Source: Stenotrophomonas maltophilia
Lineage (GTDB): Bacteria > Pseudomonadota > Gammaproteobacteria > Xanthomonadales > Xanthomonadaceae
Direction: 5' to 3'
NCBI GenBank assembly: GCA_002387845.1
Contig: DGLB01000074.1
Coordinates: 1-64,000 of the forward strand
DNA: 64,000 nucleotides
The first letter of the stretch is position 1. Every line of letters begins with the position of its first letter. This document shows, piece by piece, positions 32,263 to 42,000 of the stretch. The notes beneath the pieces are model-generated. The model searched no databases. It saw nothing but the letters and a program-made list of their open reading frames with translations, and was not told where the DNA came from. The position numbers and the translations under genes are program-made.

Positions 32263-35079
32263 TCAGTTGAACGTGTACTTCGCCCCCACCGTGAAGTAGC
32301 GGCCAATCGCACCGCTGAAGTGCAGCGGGTTGTAGTTGACGCCACCGTAGGTGGTCGGGTCGAGCGGGGCAATGCGATCAAACACGTTCTGCACCGAGGC
32401 ATTGAGTTCGAACGCGTCGTTGATGTTCCAGCGCCCGGACAGGTCGAAGGTGGTGAACGAGGAGATCTTTTCCACCGGCGAGCCGTCGGCATAGAACGCC
32501 AGGTAGTCGCCACCGCGACGGTCCTTGTTTTCCAGGCTGGAGATGTAGTTCACCACGCCGCTGACGCTCCACGGGCCCTGCTTCCAGGTGGTGCCGAAGT
32601 TGACGCGGTCTTCCGGCGTACCAATGCAGTTGGTGACGTCGCAGTTGCCGTGGGTGCCCACGTAATCCACCGTTTCGCCGCCCTCGGTGCGTTCGAACTT
32701 CAGCACGTGGCTCCACTGCAGATCCATCTCCAGCTGGCCCGGACCGATGTCGAAGGTCTGGCGGATATCGGTATCGATACCTCGCACCCGCGACGAGTTG
32801 GCGTTCACGTAGGCGGTGTTCACCGCAAGAATGGAGCCCGTACCGGGGACGCCGTTGATCAGGTCCGTATCGCGCAGCACGTCGCCGTCGGCAATTGCCT
32901 GGGCGGTGCTGCCCTGGGCGATTTCGTTGGTGCGCTTGATCTGCCAGGCATCCACGGTCAGCGAGGTGCTGGAGGTCGGCTGCAGCACGATGCCCACCGA
33001 GTAGCTCTTGGACTCTTCCGGCTTCAAGTCCGGGTTCGGGCTGGTGATGATCGCCACCGGGCGTGCGCCGCAGTTGGTGGTGGTCGGGTCCGCGGCGCAG
33101 CGCACCGGGTCGCGGGCGGTGGAAAACGCCGCCAGGCCGCCGTCGCCGTTCTCGGCCGGGTTCGGTGCACGGAAGCCTTCGGCATACGTGGCGCGCAGGG
33201 CGATCCAGTCCACCGGCGTCCACTTCACGCCCAGCTTCGGCGTGGCCTTGCCCTCACCGCTCTCGTACTTGTCATAGCGGACTGCGCCGGTCAGCTCCAG
33301 CTGCTCCAGCACCGGTGCGGACAATTCCACGTAGCCGGCGTACACGTTCTGGGTGCCGTCGTAGGCCGAATAGCCCAGGCCGATGATGTCACCCTCGTCG
33401 GTGTAGGTCTGCGGGGTCAGGCTGTTGCTGGTCTTGCGCCACTCGGTACCCAGTGCCAGGCCGAGCGGGCCGCCCTTCAGGTCGGCCAGGCTGCGCGACA
33501 CGGTGAAGTCGAACATGTCCAGGCTGGATTTGGCGCGTGCGCTGATGGTGGGCGAGATGTAGTCGTACAGCGCCTGTGAGTTCAGTCCGGCGTCGTCGCC
33601 AATACGCCACACACCGCCGGCGCAGTTCGGGTCACCCAGCGCGCACTGCACCGCGCTGTAACGCAGGAAACCGGTACGCACGTTGGTTAGGTCGGTGCCC
33701 GAATGCAGGTAGGCGGTGTCATAGCTCCACTCGCCCCAGTTGCCCTTCACACCCACCAGGAAGCGGTTGAACTCGTTGGTGTTCTCGGTCACACGCGGGC
33801 CCACGTCCCAGGCCGAATAACGCAGGCGCGATTCCTGGCCCGGAATCGGATTGTCCGGATGGGTGGGCGAAAGCACCACCGCGCCATCACCACTACTGGC
33901 GTTGCGCGGACCTCCCGGGAAACCCCAGCTGCCGGACACACCCGACGGCGTGTTGCTGAAGGTGGTTTCCTTCTTGGAGTAGCCGATCTCGGTGTAGATC
34001 TCACCGCCCTCGCCGAACGCGAAGCTGGCGCGGCCGAACACGTTGACGTACTCCTCCTTCGGGCTCAGGTCACGGTACAGCTGTGCCGGATTCCACAGGC
34101 AGCCGTCCTGGGCGATGGAGGCGTCGGTCTGGCCGGGAATGGTGGTGAGACCCTGGCAGCCGGGCAGCGGAACCAGGAAGGCGGGGTCTTCGTCGGTCAC
34201 GGCGCGATCGTCGAACACCGAACCGTTCGGGCCGGCACCGCCACTGGTGCCGCCACTGAGGAACGCGCCGCCGAGGAACTGCGAGTCCTGCGCGGAAATG
34301 CCCCAGCGACGCAGGTCGCCGGTGCCGATCCACTTGCGGTTCTTGCGGTCGCTGATCTTGATCGCGTCGGTCTTGCCGACGTCCACGCTGACGAACGCAT
34401 TCCAGCCGTCTTCCACCAGGTTGCCGGTACCGATGGTCAACGTCGCCTTCTTGGCGTCGCCGTCACCGTCTTCGGACATGCCGTAGGAGCCGCGCAGGAT
34501 GCCGCCTTCGAAATCGCTGCGCAGGATGATGTTGACCACGCCGGCAATGGCGTCCGAACCGTAGATCGCCGATGCACCGTCCTTCAGCACTTCCACGCGC
34601 TCCACGGCGTCCAGCGGAATGGTGCTCAGGTCGGTGAACACCTTCTGGCCATCATCGGCCAGGCCATAGGTCGCCATGCGGCGGCCGTTCAACAGCACCA
34701 GGGTGGAGCCGGCACCCAGGCCGCGCAGCGAGATGCCCGCGCCGCCGCCGGCAAAGCCGTTGCCGAAGGTCTTGGGAATGGAGCCTGCGCCGTCGGAGGT
34801 CAGCGTCTGCAGGTATTCGGCCACGGTGGTTTTACCGCTGCGGTCGATTTCCTGGCGCGTCACCACCTGCACGGGCGAGGGAGTTTCGGTGTTTGTACGG
34901 GGGATGTTGGAGCCGGTGACCGTGATGCGGTCAAGATTGGTGGCCTGATCCTGGGCCATGGCCGTCGACGACGCCAGGGCACCGCTCAGAAGGAGCAGGC
35001 CGCCGGTAAGCGCGACGGATACGGAGTGAGCCAGATTGTTGCGGCGGCCAAGGGTGGGCCGTTGGATCGGGTGTTTCAC
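32263..35079 (-). CDS. TonB-dependent outer-membrane receptor
   Basis: The 938-residue receptor has a signal peptide (cleavage after STAMA), a TonB-box-like segment (DRITVTGS) and a plug domain (GAGISLRGLGAGSTLVLLNG, GSDAIAGVVNIILR). A beta-barrel ending in an aromatic-rich strand (YFTVGAKYTFN) completes it. The SPVQVVTRQEI and RMATYG features fit the large receptor subgroup common in Xanthomonadaceae that imports glycans, peptides or siderophores. Start is GTG with AGGAGAG upstream. Substrate unknown; no neighbouring catabolic gene points to it. Confidence 0.93.
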   Translation of the reverse strand: MKHPIQRPTLGRRNNLAHSVSVALTGGLLLLSGALASSTAMAQDQATNLDRITVTGSNIPRTNTETPSPVQVVTRQEIDRSGKTTVAEYLQTLTSDGAGSIPKTFGNGFAGGGAGISLRGLGAGSTLVLLNGRRMATYGLADDGQKVFTDLSTIPLDAVERVEVLKDGASAIYGSDAIAGVVNIILRSDFEGGILRGSYGMSEDGDGDAKKATLTIGTGNLVEDGWNAFVSVDVGKTDAIKISDRKNRKWIGTGDLRRWGISAQDSQFLGGAFLSGGTSGGAGPNGSVFDDRAVTDEDPAFLVPLPGCQGLTTIPGQTDASIAQDGCLWNPAQLYRDLSPKEEYVNVFGRASFAFGEGGEIYTEIGYSKKETTFSNTPSGVSGSWGFPGGPRNASSGDGAVVLSPTHPDNPIPGQESRLRYSAWDVGPRVTENTNEFNRFLVGVKGNWGEWSYDTAYLHSGTDLTNVRTGFLRYSAVQCALGDPNCAGGVWRIGDDAGLNSQALYDYISPTISARAKSSLDMFDFTVSRSLADLKGGPLGLALGTEWRKTSNSLTPQTYTDEGDIIGLGYSAYDGTQNVYAGYVELSAPVLEQLELTGAVRYDKYESGEGKATPKLGVKWTPVDWIALRATYAEGFRAPNPAENGDGGLAAFSTARDPVRCAADPTTTNCGARPVAIITSPNPDLKPEESKSYSVGIVLQPTSSTSLTVDAWQIKRTNEIAQGSTAQAIADGDVLRDTDLINGVPGTGSILAVNTAYVNANSSRVRGIDTDIRQTFDIGPGQLEMDLQWSHVLKFERTEGGETVDYVGTHGNCDVTNCIGTPEDRVNFGTTWKQGPWSVSGVVNYISSLENKDRRGGDYLAFYADGSPVEKISSFTTFDLSGRWNINDAFELNASVQNVFDRIAPLDPTTYGGVNYNPLHFSGAIGRYFTVGAKYTFN

Positions 35080-35226
35080 AGCTTCTCTCCTGACGGGGAA
35101 CCATCGAAGTCGGTTGATCGCACTGGGATCAGTGGCGACCGCGCAAATCTATGTTTCCCGCAGGTGACGCAGCCGTGAAAAATTGCTTAATTGGCAGCGC
35201 TTTCTGATGTGTGTCACAAAGCCGGA

Positions 35227-35243
35227 GCGCGCTGCTTGCGCGC
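35227..35243 (-). terminator. Hairpin between tonB-like gene and receptor gene
   Basis: GCGCGC, loop TGCTT, GCGCGC, with further G/C pairing outside. It may weakly end the tonB-like transcript, separating it from the receptor gene downstream. Confidence 0.4.
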
Positions 35244-35288
35244 CCCGGTACCCAACCTGTACAGACACGCCGCGCGTGTCTCAATTGT

Positions 35289-35948
35289 TCAATCCGGCAG
35301 CGAGAACGTGACCGGCACCAGGCCCTCTGCGGCTACGGTCTGCCCGTTCACCTGGGCTGGCACGAAGCGCCAGTGACGCAGGATCTGCTGCCGCGCCGCG
35401 TTGTCCAGTGCACGCGAGCCGCTGCTGCGTTCGATCACCACGCTGGAGGCCTTGCCGTCGGCCTCGACACGCACACGCAGTGTCACCGTGCCCTGTTCGT
35501 TGGCGCGGATCGCGGCGGTGGGGTAGGTCGGCGGCGGTGCGGTGCGGTACTGCAGCTGCACGCCGGTCGGCATGGCCGGGGCCGGATCGACCGGGGCCAG
35601 GGACGGGGCCTGGGTATCGGCGGCGGGCAGTGGCGGTACCGCCAGCGCGTCGCTGGCGTCGGCGGTGGGGGGCGGCAGCGGGGCGACACGCGGCACCGGG
35701 GTCGAGGTTGCCGGGGTGATCGGCTTGGGTTCTTCCTTGCGGATGATGACCGGCGGCGTCGGCGGTTCGGGTTGCGCTTCAAAGAACGTGATCGGCGTGC
35801 GTTCGCGCGGCAGTGGGGCGGCCACATAGGTGGCGGGAATCAACAACAGCAGAAAGGCCAGCGCGTGCACTGCGATGGCGGTGCTCCAACCGAGCACGCG
35901 GGACGCTTCGATCTGCTGGGGTACAACGCGGGGATGGGTCCGGACCAT
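35289..35948 (-). CDS. tonB: TonB-like energy transducer
   Basis: The 219-residue protein starts at MVRTHPRVVPQ with GGAGAG upstream. One membrane helix (AIAVHALAFLLLLIPATYVA), a Pro-rich periplasmic spacer (~45-130) and a C-terminal TonB domain (YPTAAIRANEQGTVTLRVRV, then ILRHWRFVPAQVNG) are present. It transmits proton-motive energy from ExbB/ExbD to receptors; none of these Exb genes is in the window. It lies 209 nt upstream of the receptor gene on the same strand and may serve it. Confidence 0.92.
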   Translation of the reverse strand: MVRTHPRVVPQQIEASRVLGWSTAIAVHALAFLLLLIPATYVAAPLPRERTPITFFEAQPEPPTPPVIIRKEEPKPITPATSTPVPRVAPLPPPTADASDALAVPPLPAADTQAPSLAPVDPAPAMPTGVQLQYRTAPPPTYPTAAIRANEQGTVTLRVRVEADGKASSVVIERSSGSRALDNAARQQILRHWRFVPAQVNGQTVAAEGLVPVTFSLPD

Positions 35949-36116
35949 GCTCGACTCTCCTTGCCAGATGTGCGGGAACATCAACGTTGCGGCGCGGCCG
36001 CGGGGGCCGCGCAATGACAGGAATACTGGAGTGGCGCGTCCGCCGGAAGACAGGGGCAGACGCAGCGTTTGGCTGCCAGTCATGGTTTCCGGTTGACCGG
36101 GAAACGTCGTCGGCGC

Positions 36117-36851
36117 TTAACGCCCCAGATCGAACACCACGTCCAGATTCACCGACACGCTCGATTCACCCGGCGACACCGGCGTGGACATGTCAGCCGC
36201 CATCGGTGCGGCCGCCGCACGCATCATCACCGGGCGGAAATTGCCGCCGCCGCTTTCGGAGATGCTCACGATGCGACGCACCCGCAGCCCCAGCGCCTTG
36301 GCATAGGTGTCGGCGCGGGCCTGGGCCTTCTTCAGCGCGGCCAGGCGGGCTTCGTCATACACCGGCTCAGGCTGGTCGATCTCGAACTGCGGGCCGTTGA
36401 TCTGGTTTGCGCCCTGCGCGGCCAGGGCATCGAGGACCTTGCCCAGCTTGGCGATGTCGCGCACCTTCAGGCTGACCGTGTTGCTGGCCTGGTAGCCGGT
36501 GATCTTCGGGGCCTCGTTCTCGGCATAGCGATACTGCGGGCTGAGGTTGACCCCGCTGGTCTGCACGTCGCGCTCGGCAATGCCGGCGGCCTTGATCGCG
36601 GCCAGCACCTTGGTCATCTGCTCGGCGTTCTGGCGCATGGCGGTATTGCCATCCGCGGCCTGGGTGACCACGCCGGCCGACAGGGTGGCCACGTCGGGTA
36701 CGCGCTTGGCCTCGGCGTTGGCTGACACGTTGAGCAGGGTGCCGTCGATCGGGGCGGCAATGGCCGGGGCGGACTGGGCGTGGGCGGTCATGGTGGCTCC
36801 CATGGCAAGGGACAGGGCGAGCATCAGCGGGGACAGGGTCAAGCGGCGCAT
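36117..36851 (-). CDS. Periplasmic SIMPL-domain (DUF541) protein
   Basis: The 244-residue protein has a signal peptide (cleavage after MTAHA) and a SIMPL/DUF541 domain. Visible features are LLNVSANAEAKRVPDVATLS, YRYAENEAPKITGYQASNTV and the helix ALKKAQARADTYAKALGL. E. coli YggE is the best-known relative, linked to oxidative-stress tolerance. AAGGAG precedes the ATG. Function is not settled in the family. Confidence 0.92.
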   Translation of the reverse strand: MRRLTLSPLMLALSLAMGATMTAHAQSAPAIAAPIDGTLLNVSANAEAKRVPDVATLSAGVVTQAADGNTAMRQNAEQMTKVLAAIKAAGIAERDVQTSGVNLSPQYRYAENEAPKITGYQASNTVSLKVRDIAKLGKVLDALAAQGANQINGPQFEIDQPEPVYDEARLAALKKAQARADTYAKALGLRVRRIVSISESGGGNFRPVMMRAAAAPMAADMSTPVSPGESSVSVNLDVVFDLGR

Positions 36852-36980
36852 AACATCTCCTTGTGAAGGCGTTGAGGTTGGTGTCGGAGCGATGAACGTC
36901 TGGTGAGGTCAGGAGGGGTTGAAGGATTTTTGGTCGCGTTGTGCGCGATTCAGACAGCGGCCGCAGGTTATCCTTCCACG

Positions 36981-37562
36981 ATGCTTTATCTTGCCTCCCG
37001 TTCGCCCCGACGAACCGAATTGTTGTCTCGACTGGACCGGCCGTTCCGCGCGCTGGACCTGGATGTGCCCGAAGTCCGCGCGCCCGCCGAGGCCGCCCTG
37101 GACTACGTGCAGCGCGTGGCCGCCGACAAGGCCCGCGCCGGCCTGGCCCGGGTCGCCGCCGATCCCGACGCGGTGGTGCTGGGCTCGGACACCGAAGTGA
37201 TCCTGGACGGGGAGGTATTCGGCAAGCCGGCCGATGCCGCCGATGCCGCCGCCATGCTGCGCCGGCTGTCCGGCCGCACCCACCAGGTCGCCACGGCCGT
37301 GGCGCTGGTCGCCGCCGGTCGCCAGCAGAGCGTGCTGGTGGTGTCGGAGGTCACCTTCATGGACTGGAGCGAGGCTGCCATTGCCGCCTACGTGGCCAGC
37401 GGCGAGCCGATGGGCAAGGCCGGTGCCTATGCCATCCAGGGCGGGGCCGAGCGTTACATCCGCCATCTGGCGGGAAGCTACTCGGGTGTGATGGGATTGC
37501 CCCTGCAACAGACCGAACAATTGCTGCTGGCGTTTGAACCGAAGGGAGTCGCCCATGTCTGA
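36981..37562 (+). CDS. Maf family nucleotide pyrophosphatase
   Basis: The 193-residue Maf protein starts with LYLASRSPRRTELL (the S-x-S-P-R-R signature). It carries the catalytic-region motif GSDTEVILDGEVFGKP and a late NTP-binding loop YAIQGGAERYI. Maf proteins hydrolyse non-canonical or modified nucleoside triphosphates. The YhdE subgroup (dTTPase/UTPase) is likely because the gene directly precedes rng, as in E. coli. Stop overlaps the rng start by eight bases. Confidence 0.93.
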   Translation: MLYLASRSPRRTELLSRLDRPFRALDLDVPEVRAPAEAALDYVQRVAADKARAGLARVAADPDAVVLGSDTEVILDGEVFGKPADAADAAAMLRRLSGRTHQVATAVALVAAGRQQSVLVVSEVTFMDWSEAAIAAYVASGEPMGKAGAYAIQGGAERYIRHLAGSYSGVMGLPLQQTEQLLLAFEPKGVAHV

Positions 37563-39042
37563 GGAAATCCTGGTCAACGTCACCCCCCGCGAAACCCGCG
37601 TGGCGGTCATCGAAAACGGCATGCTGCAGGAACTGCACATCGAGCGCGGCTGGCGTCGCGGGGTGGTGGGCAACATCTACAAGGGCAAGGTGCAACGGGT
37701 GATGCCGGGCATGCAGGCCGCCTTCGTTGAAGTCGGGCTGGAGCGCGCGGCCTTCCTGCACGCCAACGACGTGGTGCGTCCGGCCCCGGTTGCCAGTGCC
37801 GACACCGAAGGCACCACCCTGCCGCCGCCGGCCTCGGTGCCGATCGTCGAGTTGCTGCGCGACGGCCAGGACATCGTGGTGCAGGTGGTGAAAGACCCGA
37901 TCGGCACCAAGGGCGCGCGCCTGACCACCCAGATCAGCATTCCTTCGCGCTACATGGTGCTGCTGCCGCAGTCGAAGGTGGTGGGCGTGTCGGCACGGAT
38001 CGAAGACGAGGCCGAGCGCGCGCGCCTGAAGACCCTGGTCACTGAACTGTCGGCGCAGCACGGCGGCTATGGCTACATCGTGCGCACCAATGCCGAAGGC
38101 CAGCCGGCCGAGGCCATCGCCGAGGACATCGCCTACCTGTCGCGGGTCTGGAACGTGGTCGAGCGGCGCGGGCGCGAAGCGGCACCGTGCAGCGTGATCT
38201 ATGAAGACCTGAGCCTGCCGCTGCGCTCGGTCCGTGACCTGATCCGCAAGGACGTGGACAAGGTGAAGGTGGACTCCAAGGAAACTTTCGCCCAGCTGCA
38301 GGCCTTCGTCGCCAAGTACATGCCGGTGCTGGCCGAGAAACTCGAGCTTTACAGCGGCGACCGTCCGATCTTCGACATGTTCGGGGTGGAGGACGAAATC
38401 GGCCGCGCGCTGGACAAGCAGGTGCCGCTCAAGTCCGGCGGCTACCTGGTGATCGACCAGACCGAGGCGATGACCACCATCGACGTCAATACCGGGTCGT
38501 TCCTGGGCCAGCGCAACCTCGAGGAAACGGTGTTCCGCACCAACCTGGAAGCGGCGCAGGCGGTGGCGCGCCAGCTGCGGCTGCGCAACCTGGGCGGCAT
38601 CATCATCATCGACTTCATCGACATGGACGACGCCGAGCACCGCCGCCAGGTGCTGCGCACGCTGGAGAAGGCGCTGGCCCGCGACCATGCCAAGACCACG
38701 GTGTACGATTTCTCGCCGCTGGGCCTGGTGGAAATGACCCGCAAGCGCACCGTGGAAAGCCTGGAGCGGCAGCTGTCGGAAACCTGCCCGCAGTGCAGTG
38801 GTCGCGGCAGCATCAAGACCACCGAAACGGTCACCTACGAAATCTTCCGTGAGATCACCCGCGCGGTGCGCCAGTTCGACGCGGCGCGCCTGCTGGTGAT
38901 CGCCTCCAGCAAGGTGGTGGCGCGCATCACCGATGAGGAATCCGCCGCGGTAGCCGAGCTGGAGGAATTCCTCGGCAAGTCGATCCGGTTCCAGGCCGAC
39001 GAGCAGTACCTGCAGGAGCAGTTTGATGTCGTGCTGCTCTGA
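37555..39042 (+). CDS. rng: Ribonuclease G
   Basis: The 495-residue endoribonuclease of the RNase E/G family matures 16S rRNA and decays mRNA. It has an S1 domain (~40-120), the catalytic Asp pair region IIIDFIDMDD and the zinc-link CPQCSGRG. It lacks the long C-terminal scaffold of RNase E. The start MSEEILVNVT overlaps maf. Confidence 0.97.
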   Translation: MSEEILVNVTPRETRVAVIENGMLQELHIERGWRRGVVGNIYKGKVQRVMPGMQAAFVEVGLERAAFLHANDVVRPAPVASADTEGTTLPPPASVPIVELLRDGQDIVVQVVKDPIGTKGARLTTQISIPSRYMVLLPQSKVVGVSARIEDEAERARLKTLVTELSAQHGGYGYIVRTNAEGQPAEAIAEDIAYLSRVWNVVERRGREAAPCSVIYEDLSLPLRSVRDLIRKDVDKVKVDSKETFAQLQAFVAKYMPVLAEKLELYSGDRPIFDMFGVEDEIGRALDKQVPLKSGGYLVIDQTEAMTTIDVNTGSFLGQRNLEETVFRTNLEAAQAVARQLRLRNLGGIIIIDFIDMDDAEHRRQVLRTLEKALARDHAKTTVYDFSPLGLVEMTRKRTVESLERQLSETCPQCSGRGSIKTTETVTYEIFREITRAVRQFDAARLLVIASSKVVARITDEESAAVAELEEFLGKSIRFQADEQYLQEQFDVVLL

Positions 39043-39081
39043 TCTTCACGCACAGGCACGCCGTGGCGTGCCGGCGGGTCG

Positions 39082-42000
39082 ATGACCACGCCGCTGCGAC
39101 TGCGGCTGCGAAGGATCCGCCGCCATGCTGTCTACGCGCTGGCCATCGTGCTGGTGGGCGTTGCCGTGCTGGTGGGCACGGTCAGCCAGCTGCTGCCATT
39201 GGCCGAGCGGCACCCCGACAAGGTTGCTGCCTGGCTGAGCGCGCGCGCCGGCCAGCCGGTGCGTTTCGACCAGCTGGACACCCGCTGGACCCGACGCGGG
39301 CCGCTGCTGGCCTTGCAGGGGCTGCGCATCGGCGAAGGGCAGGGGTTGCGCATTGGCGAAGCCGAAGTGCTGGTGTCGATGTATGCCGGCCTGCTGCCCG
39401 GCCATTCGTTGACCGAGCTGCGCCTGCGCGGACTGGCGCTGGAACTGCAACGGGCCGATGACGGTCGCTGGTCTGTGCAGGGCCTGCCGCAGTCGGGCAC
39501 CGGTGATCCGTTGGAATCGCTGCGCCGGCTGGGCGAACTGCAGGTGATTGGTGGGCGGCTGACGGTGGATGCGCCGTCGCTGCAGCTGCACACCGAGCTG
39601 CCCCGCATCGACCTGCGCCTGCGCGTAAATGGCCAACGGCTGCGCGTGGGCGCGCGCGCCTGGGCCGATGAAAAGGCACAGCCGCTGACCGCGGTGCTGG
39701 ACTTCGAGCGCAGGCGCGGCGACGGCCAGGTCTGGTTGGGCGCGGACCCGGCTGATTTCAGCGCGTGGTCGTCGCTGCTGCAGTTCGGCGGTGCCCGCCT
39801 GCAACAGGGCACCGGCGAATTCAACGCCTGGGTGGACGTGCGCGACTCGCGCCTGGTCATGGTCACGACCGACGCCGACCTGCATGACGTGCAGTTGCAG
39901 GGCGCGGTGCTGGCGGACGGCAAGCGCCCGCAGATGACCCTGGAAAACCTGGAGCTGCGCGCGCGCTGGCGCTGGGTCAAGGGCGGCTGGCGCGCCGATG
40001 CGTCGCGCCTGCGCATTGGCATGGACGGCCGTGAGCAGACCCTGGACGGGCTGCTGGTGGCCGGCGGCGAGCACCTGGCGCTGGCCGGTGACAACATTGA
40101 CGCAACGGCGCTGCTGCGAGGGCTGGCCCTGACCGACCGGATCGACCCGGGCCTGCGCAGCTGGCTGCATGCCGCCGCACCGCAGGTGCGGATGACCCGG
40201 GTGCGGGTCAGTGGCGAGCGCGCCGGCCGCCTGAGTTTTGAAGGCGACCTGGAAGACATTCGTTTCGCCGCAGCGGGACACGCACCCGGCCTGAGCGGCG
40301 TCGGCGGGCACGTCCAGGGCGACGCCGACGGCTTCCGTCTGGACCTGCAGCCCAGCCGGGTCATGCATTTCGACTGGCCTTCCGGGTTCGGCGTGCGCCA
40401 CGACGTGCGCCTGGCCGGCAGCGTGGTGGGCTGGCGCGACGAAGCCGGTGGCTGGCGGGTCGGCACGCCTGCGCTGAGGGTGCAGGGCACCGATTACGCC
40501 GCCGACGTGCGCGGCGGGGTATGGTTCCAGGGAAACGGCACGCGTCCGTGGCTGCAGTTGGCGGCCAAACTGGACGATGTGCCCATGACCGCCGCCAAGC
40601 GCTTCTGGATTCACTCCAAGATGAGCAAGGGGGCCACCGACTGGCTGGATGCCGCGCTGGTCTCCGGCCATGTGCGCGGCGGGGTGGGGCTGGTTACCGG
40701 TGACCTCGAAGAGTGGCCGTTCGATCAGAACAACGGCCGCTTTGAAGCCACCGGGCACATCGACAACGGCAACATCCGTTTCCAGCACGACTGGCCAACC
40801 ATGAACAAGGTCGATGCGGACATCGCCTTCATTGGCCCGGGCTTCGAATTGCACGGCCGCGGCGACCTGGCCGGCGTGGCGGTGAACCACTTCGAGGCCG
40901 GCATTGCCGATTTCGGCCAGTCCGATCTTTACGTGAAGGCCAGCACCCGCAGTGATGCCAGCGCGCTGCTGGCCATGCTCAAGCAGAGCCCATTGCAGAA
41001 GACCTACGGCGATTCCCTCGATGCCCTTACCGCCAAGGGTCCCGCCGTGGTCGACTTCGACCTGCTGCAGCCGCTGCACCACGACGCCGGCCCCGGCCGG
41101 CTGCAGGGCTCGGTCGAACTGGCCGGAGCAACGCTCAGCGACAAGCGCTTTGACCTGAGCTTCGACAACATGCACGGCAAGGCCCGCTACAGCAACGACG
41201 GCTTCGGGGCCGAGCAGCTGGCCGTGCGCCATCTCGGCCAGGACGGTCAGCTGAGCCTGCGCGCGGGTGGTTTCGTGAAGGATCCGGCGCAGGCGTTCGA
41301 ATCGGAGCTCAGTGCGTCGCTTGATGCCGGCCTGCTGCTGGACCGCGCGCCTGAGCTGAGCTGGATCAAGCCTTACATCGGAGGCACGTCACGCTGGACC
41401 ATCGGGGTGACCCTGCCCAAGGTGGCGGCAGGGGCGAAGATCGAGCCGCCTACGCTGTTGACCCTGCATTCGGATCTGGTTGGCACACGGCTGGATCTGC
41501 CGGCTCCGCTGGACAAGCCTGCCCCGGTGGCCCTGCCGACCACGGTCAACGCGCAGTTGCCGATGGGGGCCGGTCGGGTCGACGTGGCCTTCGGCCAGCG
41601 GTTGGCGCTGGCAGCGCGTACCCACAACAGCCAGACCGGCGTGCAGGTCACCCTGGGCAGCGACCGGGTGGACCGCGATCCGCCGGCCAGCGGACTGGCG
41701 GTGAACGGGCGCAGTGGTTCGCTGGATGCACTGGAATGGATCGCGCTGGCACGTTCGCCCGGCGGCGGTGGTGACGACCCGATGCCGCTGCGGCACGTGG
41801 ACGTGCAGGTCGGGCAGCTGCTGCTGGCCGGCGGCGTGTTCGAACAGACCCGCCTGCAGTTGCGCCCCACGCCCGCCAGCATTGAAGTGCGCATGGATGG
41901 CCCCTCGCTGGCTGGAGACCTGAGCGTGCCCAACGCCGATGGGGCTCCCATCGTCGGCCAGCTGGAACGGGTGCACTGGAAGTCGCTGCCGACCCCGGCC